Shown: in pieces, positions 8,821-16,318 of the stretch
How the letters are laid out: each line of letters starts with the position of its first letter
Position numbering within the stretch: position 1 is the first letter of the stretch
Assembly (NCBI RefSeq): GCF_900095225.1
Contig: NZ_LT607414.1
Coordinates: forward strand, 434,618 to 498,617
Source of the DNA: Pseudomonas sp. UMAB-08
Lineage (GTDB): Bacteria > Pseudomonadota > Gammaproteobacteria > Pseudomonadales > Pseudomonadaceae
DNA: 64,000 nucleotides
Direction of reading: 5' to 3'
Notes under the pieces: model-generated
What the model was told of the DNA's origin: nothing
The model's database searches: none
What the model saw: the letters and a program-made list of their open reading frames with translations, nothing else
Position numbers and translations under genes: made by a program

Positions 8821-9777
8821 TCAGGCAGCGTTGTTCGCCGGTTTGCGCGGGCCGTTGAAAGGTGCCCAGTTCTCCTCGAGCATTTCCATCAGGTAGGCCT
8901 GGGCATTGTCCGCATGCAGCGGTTTCTCACGCGGGACCCAATTGTCGTCGTGCTTGTCCATGTCCGCGTCGTACTCGAAGCGACAGCCCAGCGGACCGTC
9001 GAAGTACCAGAACCAGTTCGAACCGAAGTTGTGCCGGCCAGGCCCCCAGAAGCTTGGATGACCCAAGTCGCGAAAGCGGTTGCCCGCCTGCATCACTTCA
9101 CTCGGCCCACCGAGATGAAAAGCCATATGCTCAATGCCCTTGAGCTGCGGCGGGCTCTGGATAAGGAACATGGTGTGATGCTCCAGAGTGCCCTTGGAGC
9201 GCATGAACGGCCCGCCGCCGAGACGGTCGTTGACGCGAAACTGCAGGCGGTTGACGTAGAACGCCTCGGCCTTGGCCACGTCCGGCACGAACATCGCGAA
9301 GTGCCCCAGGCTACGCACCTGCGGCACAACATCCTGATCGTCAACCCCTACACAATTGATTGATCGCTGCAGCGGCGCACCCGGTGCATTGATCTTCTCG
9401 GCCGGCAGGCTGAACTCGCGGCGCCTCGTCAGCTGGAACACCAGTGGGATACCCAGGTCGTCGAGTGCCTCAATGGCACCGTCGGCCAGGCGCTTGACCT
9501 CACGGTCCTTGCCCAGTTCGGCAGCGATCTGCTCGAGACTTTGCTGATCGGCGACGCCATAGATGATCTTGCGCGCCTTGTTGGTCGGGCTAAGCGGCGG
9601 CGGCAGGCTTGGATCGCTGGCATCGCAGATGATCACGCCGGTGCCGTCCAGGGTTTCGAACAGCAGGCCTTCACGTACCTGCCCTGCGGGCTTCAAACCG
9701 AAATCCGTCATGTACTTGGTTGCGACTTCGATGTCGTCCACACCGAAGACCACCGCATCTGGACCGATGATATTCAT
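8821..9777 (-). CDS. Type I extradiol ring-cleavage dioxygenase (VOC), copy 1
   Basis: A second two-domain extradiol dioxygenase, 318 aa. The iron ligands are visible as His in VRSLGHFAMFVPD (about 160), His in KGIEHMAFHLGG (about 214) and Glu in CRFEYDADMD (about 267). It shares the FWYF..P.G....EY.AD C-terminal signature with copy 2 but is clearly divergent elsewhere, so the two probably act on different catechols or on the same ring at different stages. The ATG follows GGAG at 10 bases. It ends the transcript that starts with the Rieske oxygenase genes and is followed directly by a strong terminator. Confidence 0.93.
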   Translation of the reverse strand: MNIIGPDAVVFGVDDIEVATKYMTDFGLKPAGQVREGLLFETLDGTGVIICDASDPSLPPPLSPTNKARKIIYGVADQQSLEQIAAELGKDREVKRLADGAIEALDDLGIPLVFQLTRRREFSLPAEKINAPGAPLQRSINCVGVDDQDVVPQVRSLGHFAMFVPDVAKAEAFYVNRLQFRVNDRLGGGPFMRSKGTLEHHTMFLIQSPPQLKGIEHMAFHLGGPSEVMQAGNRFRDLGHPSFWGPGRHNFGSNWFWYFDGPLGCRFEYDADMDKHDDNWVPREKPLHADNAQAYLMEMLEENWAPFNGPRKPANNAA

Positions 9778-9843
9778 GAATCGTTACTCCGTTATTCGCG
9801 CAGTGCGCTTCATGGGGCGGCGGCAACGCTCGCCCCGGTCGGA

Positions 9844-10383
9844 TCAGGAAGTGATACTGACGTTCTCGCCACGGCGCAGTGCGGCCATGCGTTCGTTCAG
9901 CTCACCGTCGACGTAGTACAGCTCGGTGTAGAAACCGATCAGTTCGCGGGTGTCCCAATAACTCCAGCGACAGTTACCGAACGGACCTTCGAAAAACCCG
10001 GCCATGGCTTTTTCCAGCCCCTGCTCCTGGTAGTGGCGCTCGGCTTGAGCGTATTCCTCGGCGCTGGACTGGCGGAAACCGATGTGGTGTGGCCCGTAGC
10101 CACGGCTGTCTATCCAGTCCTTGTACAGGCTGTTGCCGCCGTCGTGACGGGCCAGCTCGATCAGGGTGTCGCCGGCGAAGCCGTAGGCGCAGCTGAACTG
10201 GAAGTCACCGGGTTGTCCACGGTACTCCTTCTGCGTCTGCGCCTTGGCCAGGTCATGGGCGACGTTCCACACTTCGACACCATTGGTCTTGCTCCACAGG
10301 GCCATGGCCGCCTCAAGGTCCGGAACGACGAAGCAGATCTGGTCAAATTTGCGGCCAATCAGGTTTTTGGCTATTTCACTCAT
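9844..10383 (-). CDS. VOC-family (glyoxalase-like) protein, function unknown
   Basis: A 179-aa vicinal-oxygen-chelate protein. The first motif FDQICFVVPDLEAAM has Gln where many members have His; GPHHIGFRQ and the WSYWDTRELIGFY segment follow. It is too short to be a two-domain extradiol enzyme. Members of this fold isomerise, cleave or bind small oxygenated molecules. Between the ferredoxin and a ring-cleavage dioxygenase it most likely acts on a ring intermediate, but I cannot assign the reaction. The ATG is preceded by GGAG at 8 bases and the gene is 15 bases from the ferredoxin gene. Confidence 0.8.
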   Translation of the reverse strand: MSEIAKNLIGRKFDQICFVVPDLEAAMALWSKTNGVEVWNVAHDLAKAQTQKEYRGQPGDFQFSCAYGFAGDTLIELARHDGGNSLYKDWIDSRGYGPHHIGFRQSSAEEYAQAERHYQEQGLEKAMAGFFEGPFGNCRWSYWDTRELIGFYTELYYVDGELNERMAALRRGENVSITS

Positions 10384-10398
10384 GTTTTGCTCCAGTAT

Positions 10399-10614
10399 TC
10401 ACTCTTGAACCACACGAAGGCTGATGGCGCCAGCCGGGCAATCACTGACCAGTTGCTCAAACTCGCCTTTGCGCGAGATATCCACGAAGCGTTGCTTCAG
10501 GTGGGCGAGGTTTGCCACGGAGTCCAGTTCAAAGACGTCATCAGCGCCCAGGCACAGGCCATAGCCCTGGCACTTGAGGCTATCGAGGATCACTTCCACT
10601 TTTTCGCTCGCCAT
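10399..10614 (-). CDS. [3Fe-4S]-type ferredoxin
   Basis: A 71-aa ferredoxin with the CQGYGLC...CPAGAI pattern, where Tyr replaces the second cysteine of a 4Fe-4S motif. This gives a 3Fe-4S cluster as in ferredoxins that serve cytochromes P450 and some Rieske oxygenases. It lies 24 bases after the oxygenase beta subunit and presumably passes electrons to it. This is unusual because most three-component ring-hydroxylating dioxygenases use a Rieske ferredoxin. No ferredoxin reductase is encoded in the window, so one must be borrowed. Confidence 0.9.
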   Translation of the reverse strand: MASEKVEVILDSLKCQGYGLCLGADDVFELDSVANLAHLKQRFVDISRKGEFEQLVSDCPAGAISLRVVQE

Positions 10615-10626
10615 ATCACCGCTCTC

Positions 10627-10640
10627 TTGTTTTTGTTGTT
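10627..10640 (-). promoter_or_regulatory. AAnAAnAA motif before the ferredoxin gene
   Basis: AACAACAAAAACAA on the minus strand, just upstream of the weak GAGAGCGG ribosome site of the ferredoxin, matches the Crc/Hfq target consensus. It overlaps the stop codon of the beta-subunit gene. Role inferred. Confidence 0.55.
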
Positions 10641-11142
10641 ACAGGAATACGCCGAGGTTGGGCGTCTGCAGCACCGCATGGGTGATCAATGCCCTGCGCT
10701 TGAGCAGCTTCAAACCCTCTTCGGTGATGCGCAGCAAGTCGTGGCGGCGGACCGGGATCACATCACCGGGTTCGTCGTGGCCGCGCTGGCGATAGAGGAT
10801 CATGGCGCTGACCACCGAAATCACATCGGCACGCTCGGTGGCATCCACCAGCACACTACCGACCACGCGCAGCGTGCGTGACGGCGGCACTTCGGCCCAG
10901 GCGTGATCGCTTTCCAGGCGGGCGATGCGCGTCTGGATATGCGCCTTGCAATCCTTGATGCGAAACGCGCCATCAGGAAACTCGTCGGCATAGTTGCGCA
11001 TGGCGATGCGGATCGGCACGTCGTAGTCGATCTCATCGTCGAGCAGCGCGAACCAGTCACGGAAGCGGCGCTCGTCGAGAATGAGCGCTTCACGGGCGAG
11101 AAAGTCCTCTGCGACCCCGCGCATTTCATGCAAATTTTTCAT
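10639..11142 (-). CDS. Rieske aromatic oxygenase, small (beta) subunit
   Basis: This 167-aa protein has the NTF2-like fold of ring-hydroxylating dioxygenase beta subunits: AEDFLAREALILDERRFRDW near the N-terminus, DEIDYDVPIR, and the C-terminal RRHDLLRITEEGLKLLKRR. It stabilises the alpha3beta3 hexamer. The ATG chosen (MKNLHEM) overlaps the alpha-subunit stop in a TGATG junction and has AGGGGG 9 bases upstream. An ATG three codons earlier is too close to that site. The overlap indicates translational coupling with the alpha subunit. Confidence 0.93.
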   Translation of the reverse strand: MKNLHEMRGVAEDFLAREALILDERRFRDWFALLDDEIDYDVPIRIAMRNYADEFPDGAFRIKDCKAHIQTRIARLESDHAWAEVPPSRTLRVVGSVLVDATERADVISVVSAMILYRQRGHDEPGDVIPVRRHDLLRITEEGLKLLKRRALITHAVLQTPNLGVFL

Positions 11143-12542
11143 CACTCGCATCCCCCTTGGTCATCGCACTGATCGGCAGGTTTACTCGTGCTCTTGCCTT
11201 CGGTCATTTCCTTCACCCAGCGGCGCCAGAAACGCTCCTGGCTGTACTCGCCATAGATCGACGGGTGGAACTCACCCGGGCCTTTCCAGTCCGGATCAGG
11301 GCCGCCGCGCTTCTGTTGGTAATGCAGGCGCATGCCTTTGGTACGACCCCAAGGGCTGGAAGCGACCTTGGCGATACCTTCCCACACGGCAGTGTCGTCC
11401 TGCTCGAAGATGCCGCCAGAGCCAAAGCCAAACTGGCCGGCCATATACGCTTTGGCCTTGAACTCTTCCGGCAGGAAGTCGTACTCCAACTCGTAGTTCC
11501 ACAGTTCCATCACGCCCGGCGCCACCGGCTGCCACATACGGATGCTGGTGAACGGAACCGGCATTGCACCCGGCACGTCAGGTTGTGGGAAGCGCAGGAA
11601 ACTGAAGTTCGGGAAGATGGTGCCGATGGTCGGCGGGACCTTCTTGAGCATCTCCAGTTGCACTTCATCCAGTTTGCTCAGATCAAACTGATCGCGGTAT
11701 TCCTGCGGGTAGCCCCAGAAATCGAACATTGGCGCGATCAGCTCCGGCAGCGCGTGACCAATAAAGCTGTTGCCGTTGCCGAAGTCGTAGCCGCTGGCCA
11801 GGCTGCTGACCTGATTGACCCCAGGAATGAACTCCGACAGCGAGGCCGACAAGTGCGCAGTGCTGACGTGATAAGCGTCGCCGCTGAAGTTTTCCGCACC
11901 GCTCTTCCAGTCCGCCTTGACCACAAAACGTTCTGGCTCCTTGAGCACCTTCATCCCATCCGGATGCAGGCCGAACAGCGCATCGAACATCCAGGCCGCT
12001 CCACCGAGGTATTCGCGCAGCGGCGGCACGTCCTCGCTCAGCGAGGCGAAAACGAAGCCATGGATGGCCTCGATCTTGGCCGCCCGCAACAGGCCCCACT
12101 CCTTTTTGTCCAGCGGACCGCCGTAGGCATCTTTGAGGTGTGGCGCGCCGGCCCAATCGCCGTTATTGCGATAGGTCCAGCCGTGGTACGGGCACTTGAA
12201 ATGCCGGGCATTGCCCTTGTCCTGATGACACAGTTCCGAGCCACGGTGCCGGCAGTGATTGAGCAACACGTTGATCTGATCATCGTCGTCACGGGTGACG
12301 ATGACCTTATCGATGCCTATGCGGCGCAGTACATAGTCGCCCTTGTTGGGGATCTCCGAGGTATGGGCAACGAAGATCCAGTTGCGGGTGAAGATACGTT
12401 CCATTTCCGCACGGAACACGGCGTCGTCGCGAAAGACTTCGACTGGCAGCAGACCTTCGTCCATGCCTTTCGAGACGCGCTCGCAAAGATCGTCCAGGTA
12501 CTGGTCGGGGTTGCCCGGGTAGATAAGATCGTAATTGATCAT
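11142..12542 (-). CDS. Rieske aromatic-ring-hydroxylating oxygenase, large (alpha) subunit
   Basis: The 466-aa catalytic subunit. The Rieske [2Fe-2S] ligands are in NHCRHRGSELC and KCPYHGWTY (about residues 80-103). The mononuclear iron site is GDAYHVSTAH (about 213-222) with a distal Asp in FEQDDTAVW. It would dihydroxylate (or O-dealkylate/deaminate) an aromatic ring. The long inserts and 466-aa length exceed benzoate/toluene-type subunits slightly. The ATG at MINYDLI follows AGGAGA; the GTG six codons earlier lies inside that ribosome site. It follows the RND transporter gene with a short gap. The true substrate cannot be read from motifs. Confidence 0.95.
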   Translation of the reverse strand: MINYDLIYPGNPDQYLDDLCERVSKGMDEGLLPVEVFRDDAVFRAEMERIFTRNWIFVAHTSEIPNKGDYVLRRIGIDKVIVTRDDDDQINVLLNHCRHRGSELCHQDKGNARHFKCPYHGWTYRNNGDWAGAPHLKDAYGGPLDKKEWGLLRAAKIEAIHGFVFASLSEDVPPLREYLGGAAWMFDALFGLHPDGMKVLKEPERFVVKADWKSGAENFSGDAYHVSTAHLSASLSEFIPGVNQVSSLASGYDFGNGNSFIGHALPELIAPMFDFWGYPQEYRDQFDLSKLDEVQLEMLKKVPPTIGTIFPNFSFLRFPQPDVPGAMPVPFTSIRMWQPVAPGVMELWNYELEYDFLPEEFKAKAYMAGQFGFGSGGIFEQDDTAVWEGIAKVASSPWGRTKGMRLHYQQKRGGPDPDWKGPGEFHPSIYGEYSQERFWRRWVKEMTEGKSTSKPADQCDDQGGCE

Positions 12543-12566
12543 TTGAGTTGCTCTCCTCACTACTTA

Positions 12567-12574
12567 TTCTTGTT
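12567..12574 (-). promoter_or_regulatory. AAnAAnAA motif before the Rieske alpha subunit
   Basis: AACAAGAA on the minus strand, about 7 bases upstream of the AGGAGA ribosome site, matches the Crc/Hfq consensus. Role inferred. Confidence 0.4.
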
Positions 12575-12600
12575 TGTTTTGAGCCTTTGAGCGGTCCCGG

Positions 12601-15039
12601 CTAGCGGCCGGTATGCTCCAGTACGGCCATATCCACGTTGCAGGACAAAGACTCCGGTTTTGTTGCCGAACCCTGCTGCGACTTCAACAGGAAGACGGAC
12701 AACGAAGGCACCAGGACCAGGGCTCCTAACATGTTCCACAGGAACATGAACGCCAGTAACGCCCCCATGTCAGCCTGAAACTTGATGGGGCTTGCCAACC
12801 ACGTGGAAACGCCGATGGACAGGGTGATGCCGGTCAGCATAACCACCTTGCCGGTAAAGATTAACGAGCGGTAATAAGCCATCGAAAGGGGCTGCCCGGC
12901 CTTCATTTGCACCAGCATCACCGACAGGATGTACAGCGCATAGTCGACACCTATGCCGACGCCCAACGCGATCACTGGCAATGTTGCTACTTTCACGCCC
13001 ATGCCCAAAACGACCATCAATGCCTCAGCCAGTATCGAAGTCAGCATCAGCGGCAATAATGCGACGACGACTGCGCGCCAGGAGCGGAAGGTGATCAGCG
13101 CAAGTAACGCGACAATGGCATAAACCAGCAGGTTCATCTGTCGCCACGCATCAGTGACGACCATGTTGGTAGCCGCCTCAATGCCGGCCGTCCCGGCTGC
13201 CAGCAGGAATTTCACATCTTCGGTGTTGTTGGCCGAAGCAAACTGTTCGACGTGTTTGACGACCCGCGACAAGGTGGCTGCCTTGTGGTCGGTCAGGTAC
13301 ACGTAGAGCGTCAGCAACGAGCAGCTGTCGTCATAGAGCCCGCGCGGGGCGCTGGCAGTAATCGTGTTGAGCATGTCCTGATTAGGCACAAAGTCGTACC
13401 ACTTGGGGTTGCCTTCGTTCAGTGCCGCGCTCATGCGTCGGCTCAGCAGGGCTAGGGTATCAGTGCTTTCCACCCCTTCGAGCTGGCGCAACTGCCACTC
13501 CAGGGCGTCCACCTTATTCAAGGTCGGTAGCGCAGAACAGTAACCCGCCGAGGTTTTGACCATGATCGCCAGCACGTCGCTGGAAGCACCATAACGGCTG
13601 TTCATAAAAGCCATGTCGCGGTTGTAACGGCTGTCCTGGCGCAATTCCGGCGCGCCGGGGTCCAGGTCGCCGATTTGCAGATGGCTGGCAACGATCAACC
13701 CGCCGATGGCCAGCAATACACTGACGGCGATTGCACCGATGGCCCAGCGGCGCTGGGTGAAACGGTCGAGCAGGCGCCATACCAGATGCCTGGCCGCCCC
13801 GCTCTGCTCGGCGTGTTCGGCGCGCAAGCTGCGCTGTGCGGCACGCGGCGAGACGCCGACGTAGCTGAGGATCACCGGCAGCAGGATCAGGTTGGTGAAA
13901 ATCAGAATTGCGACGCCAATCGAGGCGGCCAGCGCCAGCTCGCGAATCACCTCGATGTTGATCACCAACAGCACGCCGAAGCCGACTGCGTCGATCACCA
14001 GCGCGGCCATACCAGCACCGAACAATCGACGGAAGGTCAAACGTGCGGCCGTTAGCTTGCTGACGCCTCGCCCGACATCCTGCAGGATGCCGTTCATCTT
14101 CTGCGAGCCGTGGCTCATGCCGATGGCGAAGACGAGGAATGGCACCAGAATGGAATAGGGATCAAGCGCAAAGCCGAGGGTCGGCAGCATGCCGAGTTCC
14201 CAGACCACGGCAATCAACGAGGCAACGACCACGGCAGCGGTGGAGCGCCAGCAGCGGGTAAACCAGTAGAGTACGGCGCTGCTCAGGGCCAGGGTGATGA
14301 GGAAAAACAGCAACACGCTACGCACCCCATCGATCAGATCGCCGACCAGCTTGGCGAAACCGGTGACATGCATCTCATAGCCGCGTGCTTCGTACTTGTG
14401 GCGTAATTGCTCCAGAGACTCTGCCAGTGCGGCGTAGTCCAGTGCACGTCCTTCGGCATCTTTGGCGAGTAACGGCACGAAGATAGCCGTGGAACGGAAG
14501 TCGGTAGCGACCAGGCGGCCGATTTCGCCGGAGCGTGCCAGGTTAGCTTTCAGTTGTTGCAAGCTGGCTGGAGATCCGTCGTAGCCGTCCGGAATCACCG
14601 GACCGCCCTCCAGGCCCTCCTCGGTGACACCTGCCCAACGAGTCGACGGCGTCCACAGCGACTTCATCTGCATACGATTGACACCGGGCATCAAGAACAA
14701 CTCGTCGTTCAACTCACGCAGAGCGTCCATGTACTGTGCGTCATAGACAGTGCCCTTGGGATTGGCCAGAGCAATGCGCACGGCGTTGCCAAGCCCCACC
14801 AGGTCTTTCTCATGGGCAGTGAAGTTCTGGATATAGGGATGCCCTTGCGGAATCATCTTTTCGAAGCTCGCAGAGAGCTCAAGATGACGCAACTGGCTGG
14901 CGAAGAAGACGGTAAACAGGAAGCACAGCACCACTACGATCAAGCGATGGTTGAATATCGCGCGCTCGACCAGTGAGCCGGAACGGGAGTCGAAATCGGC
15001 CATTGGGGCACGTCCTGGCAGAGAGATATTCAGATTCAT
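12601..15039 (-). CDS. RND/MMPL-family transporter
   Basis: An 812-aa membrane protein with the RND repeat layout: one N-terminal helix (about 30-48), a large periplasmic loop, a helix bundle (about 225-385), a second single helix (about 415-435), a second loop and a second bundle (about 625-790). The motif GVGIGVDYALYILSVM in the second half is the MMPL-type proton-relay segment. The equivalent place in the first half reads FAIGMSHGSQ. Relatives occur beside DUF1302/DUF1329 and YCF48-like genes in hydrophobic-compound degradation clusters. No adaptor or outer-membrane factor is encoded next to it. Its ATG overlaps the YCF48-like stop (ATGA), so the two are coupled. Confidence 0.9.
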   Translation of the reverse strand: MNLNISLPGRAPMADFDSRSGSLVERAIFNHRLIVVVLCFLFTVFFASQLRHLELSASFEKMIPQGHPYIQNFTAHEKDLVGLGNAVRIALANPKGTVYDAQYMDALRELNDELFLMPGVNRMQMKSLWTPSTRWAGVTEEGLEGGPVIPDGYDGSPASLQQLKANLARSGEIGRLVATDFRSTAIFVPLLAKDAEGRALDYAALAESLEQLRHKYEARGYEMHVTGFAKLVGDLIDGVRSVLLFFLITLALSSAVLYWFTRCWRSTAAVVVASLIAVVWELGMLPTLGFALDPYSILVPFLVFAIGMSHGSQKMNGILQDVGRGVSKLTAARLTFRRLFGAGMAALVIDAVGFGVLLVINIEVIRELALAASIGVAILIFTNLILLPVILSYVGVSPRAAQRSLRAEHAEQSGAARHLVWRLLDRFTQRRWAIGAIAVSVLLAIGGLIVASHLQIGDLDPGAPELRQDSRYNRDMAFMNSRYGASSDVLAIMVKTSAGYCSALPTLNKVDALEWQLRQLEGVESTDTLALLSRRMSAALNEGNPKWYDFVPNQDMLNTITASAPRGLYDDSCSLLTLYVYLTDHKAATLSRVVKHVEQFASANNTEDVKFLLAAGTAGIEAATNMVVTDAWRQMNLLVYAIVALLALITFRSWRAVVVALLPLMLTSILAEALMVVLGMGVKVATLPVIALGVGIGVDYALYILSVMLVQMKAGQPLSMAYYRSLIFTGKVVMLTGITLSIGVSTWLASPIKFQADMGALLAFMFLWNMLGALVLVPSLSVFLLKSQQGSATKPESLSCNVDMAVLEHTGR

Positions 15040-16124
15040 TTCAGACCCTCCGCGCGCCCATCGAGCCGCAGCGTGGTCAACCCGCGATTACTGAGCAATA
15101 CAACGTTTTCGGCATTGACCAGCGCGATGCCGTTCAGCGATGGCAAGGCTTGCTGACTCAACTGCACCAGACCGCCATGCTGCAGGCCGAGCATATGACC
15201 GGCTTGGGTCACAAGGTAGAGGGAGCCGTCGGCACCGAGGGCGGAGCCGGTGAATGAAGACGCATCGGCGGCCGTGAGACGCTGCCAGGTCGCCCCGTTG
15301 TCAGGGCTACGCAACAGGCTGCCTTTAAGGCCGGCGACGACGATATCCCGCTCGCCAGACAGTTCGGCCGTGAACAGACTGCCCTTGTAAGGGGTTTGCA
15401 GGCGCTCGAACGTGGTTCCGTCATCTACGGAGCGCAGCACCAGACCGCGCTCCCCAGCCACCAGCAATTCATTGCCGCGTTGGCGAATCGCATACAGGTG
15501 CAGTCCGTCAGGATTGTCCAGGCGCCCCATCCAGGAGCTCCAGTTCTGCCCCTGATCCGGCGAAGCGAAGATCATGCCGTACGCGCCGACCACCAACAGG
15601 CGACCTTGATTGTCGATCGCAACATCGAGAAAGGGCTTGTCCGGACCTTCGTCCATCAGCAGCTGTGCGCTACCGACCAGCGCAGCATTGTTGTCCGCCT
15701 TGGCGGCCTTTAAAGCCAATTGAGCAGCACGCTGGCCGTCCAGGCGCAGCTCCCAGTGCTCGCCACCGTCGCTGCTGGTCAACACCACGCCGCCGTGACC
15801 AACGGCAACTCCCTGCTCACCGGCGAAGCGTACGGCCGTGAGGGTCACGCTGACGGGGACGACGCCCTGGTGCCACTGAACGCCGCCATCATCGGACAGT
15901 AGCACCATGCCACGCTCGCCCACCGCGACCAGGCGGTTGCTGCCGGTGACGGCAGCGCCCAGCAGGACAGCTTGCTTTGCCTGGTTGGAGACCAAGGCCG
16001 TGCGGTGGGCTGGCTCGCCGACCTCGGAGTTCTGCACCGAAGCGACGACGCACATGGAGATTCCACAGAGCATCGCCCCAAGCACGCCGCTGCGCACCTT
16101 GTTGGATTTGCGACTCATGGGCAT
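15036..16124 (-). CDS. Secreted YCF48/BNR-repeat-like protein
   Basis: A 362-aa protein with an N-terminal signal-like helix (about 12-30), then repeated beta-propeller blades with the S.DGG..W pattern: LSDDGGVQWHQG, TSSDGGEHWELR, ASPDQGQNWSSW, RSVDDGTTFERL, RSPDNGATWQRL. This is the photosystem-II-stability-factor-like (YCF48) fold, which in proteobacteria is often paired with an RND transporter as here. It presumably acts in the periplasm as a partner of the transporter. Two ATGs are possible, MPMSRK or MSRK two codons later; the AGAGG ribosome site is better spaced for the second. Confidence 0.85.
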   Translation of the reverse strand: MPMSRKSNKVRSGVLGAMLCGISMCVVASVQNSEVGEPAHRTALVSNQAKQAVLLGAAVTGSNRLVAVGERGMVLLSDDGGVQWHQGVVPVSVTLTAVRFAGEQGVAVGHGGVVLTSSDGGEHWELRLDGQRAAQLALKAAKADNNAALVGSAQLLMDEGPDKPFLDVAIDNQGRLLVVGAYGMIFASPDQGQNWSSWMGRLDNPDGLHLYAIRQRGNELLVAGERGLVLRSVDDGTTFERLQTPYKGSLFTAELSGERDIVVAGLKGSLLRSPDNGATWQRLTAADASSFTGSALGADGSLYLVTQAGHMLGLQHGGLVQLSQQALPSLNGIALVNAENVVLLSNRGLTTLRLDGRAEGLK

Positions 16125-16129
16125 TGCCT

Positions 16130-16145
16130 CTTGTTGTTGTTTTTA
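16130..16145 (-). promoter_or_regulatory. AAnAAnAA motif before the YCF48-like gene
   Basis: AAAAACAACAACAAGA on the minus strand, adjoining the AGAGG ribosome site, contains overlapping AAnAAnAA matches, the Crc/Hfq target consensus. Role inferred. Confidence 0.6.
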
Positions 16146-16178
16146 GTGACAGCCGCGCTTTCCGGCTGTTGTGAATCG

Positions 16179-16242
16179 AGTGTATGGACTGCGCCCGGTA
16201 CCAGCTACGCATCGGCTTCTAATTCAGATATCTACAAAATGC
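16179..16242 (-). promoter_or_regulatory. Cluster promoter element B (upstream of YCF48-RND-Rieske transcript)
   Basis: A 63-base stretch aligns without gaps to element A at the head of the cluster, with 45 of 63 identical bases. Shared blocks are the 8-bp palindrome AGATATCT (with CAGATATCTA..AAAA around it), CTAAT, AGCTACGCA and, at the gene-proximal end, GACTGCGCC and GAGTGTATG. On the minus strand the latter reads as a possible -10 (CATACACTC). The conservation inside non-coding DNA upstream of two operons indicates a common activator or repressor site. Confidence 0.8.
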
Positions 16243-16318
16243 AGATCTTGAGTGGGGCTGATGCAGAAAAAACGAAGGGGCCTCTCGGCCCCTTCGGTTG
16301 TGTGCAGGCATGGCGGTT

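Noticed and set aside
7513-9363. Long 616-codon plus-strand frame
   Set aside because: It lies opposite two well-supported dioxygenase genes and their gap, has no ribosome site or family motif, and is explained by high GC and codon bias of the minus-strand genes.
9541-10881. 446-codon plus-strand frame
   Set aside because: Crosses several real minus-strand genes (VOC, ferredoxin, beta subunit) in antisense; no motif.
11157-12590. 477-codon plus-strand frame
   Set aside because: Exact antisense of the Rieske alpha subunit, whose iron ligands are intact; no recognisable domain in the antisense product.
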